Below are positions 56,334 to 64,000 of a stretch of 64,000 nucleotides of DNA, in pieces. The stretch covers positions 1-64,000 of the forward strand of contig JAPTJF010000287.1 in assembly GCA_029339195.1 (NCBI GenBank), in the 5' to 3' direction. This DNA is from Micractinium sp. NFX-FRZ. Lineage: Eukaryota > Chlorophyta > Trebouxiophyceae > Chlorellales > Chlorellaceae. The translations under genes and the position numbers were made by a program. How positions within the stretch are numbered: the stretch's first letter is position 1; each line of letters starts with the position of its first letter. Below the pieces are notes generated by a model. It did no database searches and was not told where the DNA came from. It saw only the letters and a program-made list of their open reading frames with translations.

Positions 56334-59300
56334 ATGCTTTCGCAGGGGCTCCGCCCCCTGCAGCCCTGCCTGCTCACCAGGATACCAAAGGATGGGGGCA
56401 GCATTTGCAGCGCCCAGGACAGCAGAGGCAGCAACACAGGCAGCAGGCGGCGACAGCGGCGGCAAACGCGGGCGGCAGCAGAGCCCCCGCCGCCGCCGCC
56501 GCCGCCTCCGCCGCCTGGCAACCCTCGATGGCAGAAGCAGCAGCAGAGCGGGTTGATCTATGCTGGCACTCGCTTGGCAGCAGCAGCCATGGTCATCGCC
56601 GCAGGCTGGCCAATCGCTTCGACCGCCGCAGCGGCAGCAGCGCAGCAGCAGCACCCACCACCACCGGCGGCAGTAGCAGCAGCGGCTGGGCCCCGACGAA
56701 GACAGCTCCCTTGCAGAGTCATGAGCAGCAACAACGCCCAGCATGGAAGCAGTGACAGCAGCAGCAGCAGCAGTCCAGGGGCGTTTGCCTCGGTCGGCAT
56801 CGGCGGCGGGGCTGCAACAAGCTTCAAGAGCTACCGTGCGTTTGATGTGGCAGGGTTCAAGCTTGCAGGGCTGCTGCAGCAAGTGCTCAGCGCACACATT
56901 GCGCTCAAGGTGAGCAGAGGGTCCCCTTGCACCTCTTCTGCGGAGCTTGCACAGTGCTTGCCCGCCTGTAGCATCCGCCGCCTGCATGGAGGGGCACCGC
57001 CTGCTACCGCCACCAGCTGGGTGCAGCTCGTGCCTCACCGCCTGCCCTCTGCCGCTCCCTGTCCGCCTGGCCTGGCCTGCTCCCTGTGCAGATAGTGGCG
57101 CTGGCCCTGGTGGGAGCACCCATCATCTGGGCCTGGGGCTGCCTCTATGCCGCAATCACAGGAGCACCCATCAGCCTGGGCGTCTTCAAAATCGTGAGCC
57201 CGGCTGGCCACTTGCACTGCGGCAGCGCAGCCCACGCGGGCACTGCCATACCACTTGATGCCTGGCCTGCCTGCACCTGGTACTTTGGTCAGCTGGGTGC
57301 ACCTCATCCATGCTTGCCCAAACACCGGCCCTGCTGCTGCTTCCTTGCCATGCAGTACACGGTGGTCCTGCGCGCCCCGGGCGCCCGCGTGACGGAGGAG
57401 ACCAGCCTGCCGGCGGCGCTCATCATCAACGCAGGTGGGGGCTTGCCTGTGGCTGAGCACTTTCTAATCTGTGTTGTGTATGTGTCTCTGTCGAAGCAGG
57501 GGTTGAGGTGCGGGGCACCTCCTGACCTGGGCGCCAACCCGTGCTAGCCCTTGACCTGCCTGGGTCATCAGTAAGGGGCTCCTCCCTCCACCGCTGACAT
57601 ACCACCTCCCCTGCCCTCTGGTGACCCCCTCCCACTGTGGTCCACACCTGCAGCCTTTGTGATGGGCATGTTCTCCTTCGCCGTGCTCATCGGTAAGCCA
57701 TGCCGGGTGCATGCACAGTCTGACAGGGCAGCGGGGCAAGGAAGGCGCCCGCCGGCGCCCAACCTAGCAGCTGGATGCTGCTGCATGGCAGCGTCCCGCT
57801 GCTTGGGCTCCATTCTCCTGCTTTGCCCAGCACAGCATGGCAGGCCAGTGACACGCATGTGCCCTCCTCCCCTGCTGTCCTCACCCTGCTTGCAGGTATC
57901 GTCAGCGAGGAGATCAAGAGCAAGGTGGGGGCCACAATCAAAGCACTCCCAGTACTTTCAAACTGTTAATTACATGAAGCACGTTTGGTACAGCTGACAT
58001 CAAGAGACAAGTGGGGTTCCCACGGAGGGTCTGGCCCTGCCCTGCCCTTTTTGCCTTGGCGCATTCATGCTGCTGCCACTCGTCCCACCCTCCCCCTGTG
58101 CTTACCTACCATGGATGCCCTCTCTGCTGCGCCCGCAGCTGAGCGCGGTGCGGCGGGGCAACATCCCTCTGGCCATCGCCGACCACACGCTGATCTGCAA
58201 CTGGAACCGGCAGGCCCCGCTGCTGCTGCGCCAGATGGCTACCAACGGGCATGGGGACAGCAAGATGCTGGGCAGGTGGGTGCAGGGGTTGTGGTACGAG
58301 GGGCAACGGGAAAAGGGAGGCACGCTGGGTGCTGCCCCTGATGGCAGCAAACGGTCAGGAGGACAGCAGGATGTGTGGCCGGTGGGGGACGCAGCAAGTT
58401 GCTGGGCGATGCATGCAGGAGGCTGGTGTTTGGGGGGGCAGGGCAGGTCGGCAGGCCACGCAGGGGTGCAGGGAGAGGAGAGGGCACACACCTGGCAGAG
58501 AACGTCGCTGCACTAACATGTGGGAGGCACTGCGGAAATGGTACAGAGCCGAATGCGCTGCCTTGCCTGCCAGGTGCCTCTAGCTGCAGTGCATTGCTCC
58601 TGAAGTCACCCCTGGTTGCTGCTCGCTGCAGGAACATAGTGGTGCTGGCAGACCGCGACAAGGATGAGCTGGACGCTGACGTGGCGCGGCAGCTGCAGGG
58701 CAGCGGGCTGCGCTACGTCACGCGCCGCGGCGCGCCGCACTCCGCCAAGGTGCGGCAGGCATGGGTGACACCTCCAGCCAACCAGGCAGCCAGCCAGCCA
58801 GCCATTCTTGCTGGCAGTAAGATGGTTGGGGCGCGGCTGTCGGCAAGCCCGTCACCTCTTTTCTATTCCTCGCACCACTTTCACCCTGGCCTGTTGTGCA
58901 GCACCTGTCATGCAAGCATTCACCCCAACTCTGCGCCGCTTCGTGCACCGCGTCCTCTCATGCCTGGCGGGGGCAAGGGTTGCTCGGGATTGCCAGGCTT
59001 ATGTCCTTCTGCTCCTCTCTTCTTGCGTGCCGCAGGATCTGGAGACGGTGGCGGCGGCGCACGCCAAGACAGTGATCCTTTTGCACCCTGACAGCGACGC
59101 CTCGGCCGAGGTGCACAAAACGGCGACGCTGCTGGGACTGCAGAGCTGCCGGGTGCACCCCTCCACCACCCTGCAGCGGCAGCGCGTCGTGCTGCAGGTG
59201 GGCCAAATGCCGCCTGGCGGCTTAAAGCCTGCCTGCCTGCTCGCTGTATTCTTGCTGCCACGCACGCTGCTTTGGCAGTGCGCCTCGCAGCCGGTGGGCT

Positions 59301-62300
59301 AGAGCTGCCTGCCTGCTAGACAAACGGTTGCCTGCCTGCCTGCCTGCCTGCACACCTGCCTGCCTTCCCTGCCGCCTGCGTGCTGCTCTGGTGCGCTGCC
59401 TCCATGAGCACCCCGCTGCACCCTCCTCCATCCTTCCCGCTCTCAATCCCCTCCATCCCCCTTCATCCCCGCAGAACCCGGAGGTGTCAGCGGCAGCAGC
59501 GGCCAGCCCAGCAGACCGCGCCAACCACACCATTGCCAGGGTGGTGCAGCGCTCTCTGCCGGCCTCGGCAAACATCAAGCTGGTAGAAGTGAACGGTGAG
59601 CAGGTGGTGCAGAGTTGGGATGTAATGGAGGGTCGTTGACAGAGTGGGGTGGTGGACAGTGCGGGAGCAGGAGGCACAGGTGGAGATGGAGGTGAACGGT
59701 CAGGGGGCAGGGGCGGGGGGAGCAGTCAAGGTCTGGAGCGGGGTACAGGTCGTTGGTGGTAGGTGTGGGGCGGTGAGGGGACGTGGGCTGGGTGGGACAG
59801 AGGAGCGATGAGCAGAGGCTGGCTAAAGTGTCGGACCGCTACGGACACAGCATGCACATTTGAACAGTTGGCCTGCTTGCCCATGCTCCTCGAATGCCGA
59901 TTCCCTTTCCTTAAACCCCGCCCTGCAGGCCACCGCAACATGGCGCGCCTCATCGCGCAGAGCGCGGTGCAGCCGGGCGTGAGCACGATCCTGGGGCAGA
60001 TTGCGCAGTCGGCCCCCGGGGCCCCCGACTTTCATTTGGTCGACCTGTCGGAGGTAGTGGGCCCCAGCGACCGCAGCGCGCTAGACCAGGGCATCACATA
60101 CCAGGTGGGTGGACAGGCGGGTGGTGGTCAGTGGTTGCATCGCTCGAGGGAAGGGAAGAGTTGAGCACCAGCCGCATGAGCGCAGCTGCTGAGCTGCCAC
60201 ATGCTGGTTCTGCGCGTACTTGGCCGTGCCTCGTTTGATGTCCCATGCCACTCGTGCGCCACCCTGCCCCCCGTCCGGGCGCTGCTCTGAGCCTGCAGGC
60301 GGCACGGCGCAAGCTGTCCAACGCCGTGGTGTGCGGCTACATCTCCCACGCCGACCGCACCACGCACCTCAACCCGCCCGACTCCCGCACCCTCAGCCGC
60401 TCCGACAAGCTCATCGTCCTGTCGCACAGCAGCGCGCTGCAGCGCCCGCCTGCCGGCACCATCGTGGCCGGCCTGGACGTGACGGCGCTGCAGCAGCGGT
60501 TGGAGGCGGCGAACCCGCCGGCGCCCAGCCCAAAGAGCATTGTGGTGGTGGGCTGGTCGGGGCCCATGGGGGATTTGATGGTGAGACGAGGGGAGGAGGG
60601 TGGGGGTGGGGGGTGAGAACCGTGGGAGCGGCATTTTGCGGTGGGAGGCCGTGCTGGGGATCACAAGGGAACGTGGCCCTGTAGGGGAGCAGCAGAGCTC
60701 TTTGAAAGTGTGCAGTGGCACGGCCCGGAGCACGGACCGCCCCTGCACCGCTGCTGCACCAGTGCGTGCTGCTGCATGCAATGGCAACACTGCCCTCCAC
60801 ATTGTGCCCCTGCCCCTCCACACCAACCTCTGCTCCAACTGGTGTCTGCCCTGCCTGCAGGCGGGTCTGTGCGACTTTGCTGCCCCCGGCAGCGAGGTGT
60901 TCGTTGTCAGCAGCCAGCGCCCGCCCGACTTCCCGGGAGAGGAGGAGGAGGATGTGTGCAATGTGGGGGGACGTCGCCTGCAGTACATTGCTGGCGACAT
61001 CCTGCAGGTGGGGGGAGGGGAGGTGAAGGTTGGGCGGGGACACTGTGGAGGGGGGGACAAGAGGGCAGGAGAGGAGCAGGCGTGGCTGGAGGTGTGCGGT
61101 TGTGTAGACCCAAGGGGTGTTGGCTATAGGGCGTACAGCGGGTGGGTGGGTGCAGTGCTTTGATGCATTGTTTGCACGGGTCTGAGGTTGAGGGCGGGCA
61201 GCGAGGCGGCGGCCTTTTGCGCCGGCAGCCCAGCTGGCACGCCATGACGACTGTGCCCTCTCCCATGCCCCCTGTGCTGCCTTGCAGCGCGAGGCATATG
61301 AGCGTGCCGGCGTGGCCTCCGCCAATGCCGTCATCCTGGGCAGCCTGCAGGTGTGTGCACGCACTCTTACTGTACATGCAGGTTGTATTATCGCTGTGCA
61401 CCTGCCCAAATAGCTGTGCTGCACCATTGCTTGCTGTCATTTGCCCCGCGCCGGCCACATGTTCAACCCTGTTCGATGTCGGCATCCCATTGAGGCCTGG
61501 AGGGCTTGAAGCCATCAATCACTGGCCTGATTGAGACCGGTCCCGGTGGTACCGCTGCAGGCGGAGGATCTGAAGGATGCCGATGCCAGAATGCTGACCA
61601 GTCTGCTGATGGTGCAAGACATCGTCAACTCGCACGCCGCCGGCAGCACCACCGCCAGCAGGCGGCAGCCGCACATCGTGGCGTGCGTGCAGTACCCTGG
61701 TGAGGGGGCCGTATTAAGCAGTGTGTGTGCGTGCAGTACCCTGGTGAGGGGGCCATCCCAGCGGTGTGTGTGTGTGCAGTACCCTGGTGAGGGGGCCATC
61801 CCAGCGGTGTGTGTGTGCATCGTGGGCGCGTTTGTCGGAGGTGGGGATGAGTGTGTGGGGTGTGGGAGGGCAAGGGGCAGCAGCAGCTGCTGTTTTCAGG
61901 GGCTACCTCCTGGCTGCTCATAATGCCGCTGGGCTGTCGCCCATGCCGGCTGAATGTGACTTTTGAGGAGTCGTAAAAACAGGTCGAGTGCCAGCACGGA
62001 ACCTCTGGCACCTCCTTGCATCCGCCCTCTGCTTGTGTGCCCTGCATGCACGCTGGCTGCCCGGTGACCTCTGCTCACATGCTGTGCCGCAGAAATGGTG
62101 CACATGGCCACCCGCATCCTGATGGAACGTGTCTGCCCACCTGCTGCTGCTGACCCCCTTTTGAGCGCCGTGCTGTGCTGTGCCATGCTGCGCTTGCAGA
62201 GACGGTGCAGACGGCCACCCACATCCTCACAGAGCTGGCCTGCCCACCTGCCTGCCCTTGGCACTAATGCTTGCTGTGCTGTGCTGTGCTGCGCTGCAGA

Positions 62301-63391
62301 GACGGTGCAAACGACCACCCACATTCCCACAGAGCCGGTCTGCCCACCTGCTGCACTATTGCTTGCTGTGCTGTGCTGTGCTGCGCTGCGCCTGCAGAGA
62401 CGGTGCAGTCGGCCACCCACATCCTCACAGAGCCGGCCTGCCCAACTGCTGCACTAATGCTTTCTGTGCTGTGCTGTGCTGTGCCATGCCGTGCTGCGCT
62501 GCAGAGACGGTGCAGACGGCCACTCACATTCTCACGGAGCTGGCCAAGTCGCGTGTGACAGCGGAGCTGCTGCAGCCCGGGGAGCTGGTGTCGGGCATGC
62601 TGCTGCAGGTACTGCGGGCGATATACAGTATATGTGTATATATGTACATATATATGTATACATATTATACATATGTATATATACAGTATATATATATATA
62701 CCATGGCTGCAGCAGCTGGGCCTTGGGGCGCTGGTCTGGCGGGAGACTGCGCTGCTGGCAGCACTGATTGCTGCGCGTCTGCCTGCCCACCTGCCTGCTC
62801 TGTCTGCATGCCTTGGTGGCGCCGGCGAAGATAAGACGTATTTCTTCTTTCTTTCTTTCTTCCCCCTGCTCATGCGCACAGGTGGCCCATGAGCCAGCCC
62901 TGGCCGCTGCCCTGTCGGAGCTGATTGACAGCTGCAAGGGCAACGAGCTGTACCTGCGCCGGCCGGAGCGGTACGGGCTGGGGGGAGGCACCCACACATT
63001 CGCCGAGGTGGGTGGGGTGGTGGGTGTGGCAGGGGCAGGGGCTACGGTGCTTGTGCGTGTGCATGACGTGCAGGGTCCCGACGGTTTTGGGCAAAGCTAG
63101 GGTGGACGGGTGTGGTGCAAATGCTGCACAGGAGAGTAACGAGTTGAGGTGCGAAACAAGTAAAAACCCTCAACCCAATACCCTCGTGAATCTGCATCGT
63201 GACTTGTTCATCATGTCACCTTTGGTTTCAAAACTTCTCCGTCCCGGCAGGTGCGCGAGCTGGCGCGGCTGCGCAACGAGACAGCCCTCGGCTACATGGC
63301 TGCCGACGGGCGGCTGGTGCTGGTGCCGGACGCCGACTCGGCGGCCCACTACAGCCGGGAGACACGCATCGTGGTGCTGTCTGAGAACTAG
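56334..63391 (+). CDS. CASTOR/POLLUX-like ion channel with RCK-type domains
   Basis: Cation channel family of plant nuclear or plastid envelopes. Exons: 56334-56909, 57092-57193, 57356-57434, 57654-57692, 57896-57924, 58139-58275, 58632-58749, 59036-59197, 59475-59595, 59929-60104, 60299-60580, 60861-61007, 61288-61350, 61561-61699, 62505-62608, 62882-63007, 63251-63391; phases close to 846 aa. A Gln/Pro/Ser-rich N-terminus may include a transit peptide. Membrane segments lie near IVALALVGAPIIWAWGCLY and AAFVMGMFSFAVLIGIVSEE. Tandem RCK/TrkA-N-like folds follow: GNIPLAIADHTLICNWN, NIVVLADRDKDELDADV, KTVILLHPDSDASAEV, NAVVCGYISHADRTTHLNP, KSIVVVGWSGPMGDLMAGL, ANAVILGSLQAEDLKDADAR. The end (ALGYMAADGRLVLVPD) is typical. 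The ADAGNHA-type filter of symbiotic members is not seen at the aligned place. Intron 14 carries arrays of duplicated splice borders. Confidence 0.85.
58330..58410 (+). repeat. Decayed copy of POLLUX-like exon 6 donor border
   Basis: The exon 6 end (atggctaccaacgggcatgg ggacagcaagatgctgggcag|gtggg, to 58275) recurs 106 bases downstream as atggcagcaaacggtcagga ggacagcaggatgtgtggccg|gtggg, to 58381. A third partial piece (agcaagttgctgggcgatg) follows. Confidence 0.8.
61686..61808 (+). repeat. Triplicated donor border in POLLUX-like intron 14
   Basis: CAGTACCCTG|GTGAGGGGGCC occurs at the true exon end (61699) and again with exon-equivalent ends at 61743 and 61784. Units of 41-44 bp are separated by (GT)n-rich spacer. 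The last two copies are nearly identical. Confidence 0.95.
62085..62555 (+). repeat. Five-copy acceptor-border array in POLLUX-like intron 14
   Basis: A CAG acceptor plus exon start encoding ETVQTATHILTE-like sequence occurs with AG ending at 62092, 62199, 62299, 62397 and 62504 (spacing 98-107 bp). Copies 2-4 are preceded or followed by GCTGT-rich pyrimidine/purine repeats. Only the last copy continues into LAKSRVTAELLQPGELV and a donor. Use of any of the four upstream copies hits an in-frame stop before the next donor. Confidence 0.93.
62618..62702. repeat. AT-rich TATA/TACA island
   Basis: About 85 bases almost entirely of TA, TG and CA steps (gcgatatacagtatatg ... cagtatatatatatatacc) in intron 15 of the POLLUX-like gene. 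It is in extreme contrast to the GC-rich surroundings and partly self-complementary (GTATACATATTATACATATG). Confidence 0.9.
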
Positions 63392-64000
63392 TGCCATCAC
63401 CCCGCTTCAGACATGGACCTTCTGACGCTGGCGCGGCTGCCCAAAGCTGGCGGGCAGCCTGTGCTGGCGTGCGTCCGCAGGCGTAGGGAGCCCACTCCAC
63501 TCCCCAAGGAATGAATAAAATGCATGGCTCAATCGCAACCCCGATCAGTAGGAATGAATGAATGCACTTTTGGCCAGCCTGCCTGGCCCCGCCCATAATG
63601 CTCGCCTGTCCCACAAGATGCCGGCCACGTGCTGGCTGCCGTGCCGCTGGCCGCCCTCCATCCTGGCACCGGGGCAGGTGGTCACGGCCTCTCTGGCATT
63701 TTCAAGTACCTACTTAGTCACCCCAGAACACTGCAGTTACCGTCGACCCTTGTCCCCTTCGAATCCTGCTGCTGCATACTTGCTGCTGCGTCTTTTCCCA
63801 GGCTTCTTTGATCCCCTCGCAAGCCACCTGCCCTGCCAAAACCCAACCCATCTGATTCATGCGACACCGCCTTTTGCTCACCCTTGCGTTCGTCTTCCCC
63901 GTCCCTATGCCACCCAGTATCCAGTACTTCCTATTCAAGTAGCACTCCCATGATACTCTGATCCCTCTGCTGCCGCTCCTGGTGTCGAGCTCTACCTTCT
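63392..64000. other. 3' flank of the POLLUX-like gene
   Basis: No further gene is supported before the window ends. An AATAAA lies at 63514-63519, 123 bases after the stop, while no TGTAA is seen close by. The last 300 bases are pyrimidine-rich. Confidence 0.45.

Noticed and set aside
62085..62555. Array read as five mutually exclusive exons
   Set aside because: Copies 1-4 have no donor following the exon-like part and run into stops, so they are border relics rather than full cassette exons.
1..64000. tRNA, rRNA or snRNA genes
   Set aside because: No tRNA arm consensus (GGTTCGAATCC-type B box with matching A box), rRNA or spliceosomal RNA segment was recognised by eye. A covariance-model scan would settle it.

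Overview
The window is nuclear DNA of a GC-rich, intron-rich green alga, most likely a trebouxiophyte of the Chlorella/Micractinium type. The evidence is: plant-type proteins (HCF244/Ycf39, SYP7 syntaxin, a GMAP-210-type golgin, a CASTOR/POLLUX-type channel, a PATRONUS-like securin), many short GT-AG introns plus a few GC-AG introns, Ala/Gln-rich low-complexity coding stretches, and TGTAA near several 3' ends. A 19-N assembly gap lies at 20196-20214. All gene models were built by hand from splice sites and reading-phase continuity. Sixteen close to a whole number of codons from ATG to stop; one (the plastid protein at 50935-51991) lacks its 5' end.

Layout. 1-12 kb: two F-box/leucine-rich-repeat genes (712-4050 and 9068-11986, both +) flank an unrecognised multi-pass membrane protein (5623-7948, +). 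12-31.7 kb: a Coa1/Tim21-like mitochondrial protein (-), a GRAB-domain golgin (+), the ER lectin OS-9 (-), the photosystem II assembly factor HCF244 (+), an unrecognised ER-type membrane protein (+) and the proteasome chaperone PAC4 (+). 32-45 kb: an acidic plastid-targeted protein (-), an SYP7 syntaxin (+), seipin (+) and an LMBD2-type membrane protein (-). 45-64 kb: a terminal nucleotidyltransferase with a Gln-rich N-terminus (+), a small plastid membrane protein (-), a SpoU RNA methyltransferase (+), a securin/PATRONUS-like protein (-) and a POLLUX-like ion channel (+). Six or more neighbouring pairs are divergent and share 0.2-0.6 kb upstream regions.

The genes form no single pathway. They are mostly housekeeping: ER and Golgi membrane biology (OS-9, golgin, SYP7, seipin), organelle biogenesis (HCF244, Coa1-like, plastid proteins), protein turnover (F-box, PAC4, securin) and RNA metabolism (uridylyl/adenylyltransferase, SpoU).

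The most striking structural signal is in the introns. At least eleven exon borders, in eight genes, recur as decayed copies inside the adjacent intron, typically about 95-120 bp away, carrying the exon edge with or near its splice site. The extreme case is the POLLUX-like gene, where one acceptor border occurs five times and the preceding donor border three times. Phase analysis shows that only one donor/acceptor combination keeps the frame open. This suggests recurrent tandem duplication across splice junctions as a source of intron growth and cryptic splice sites in this genome.
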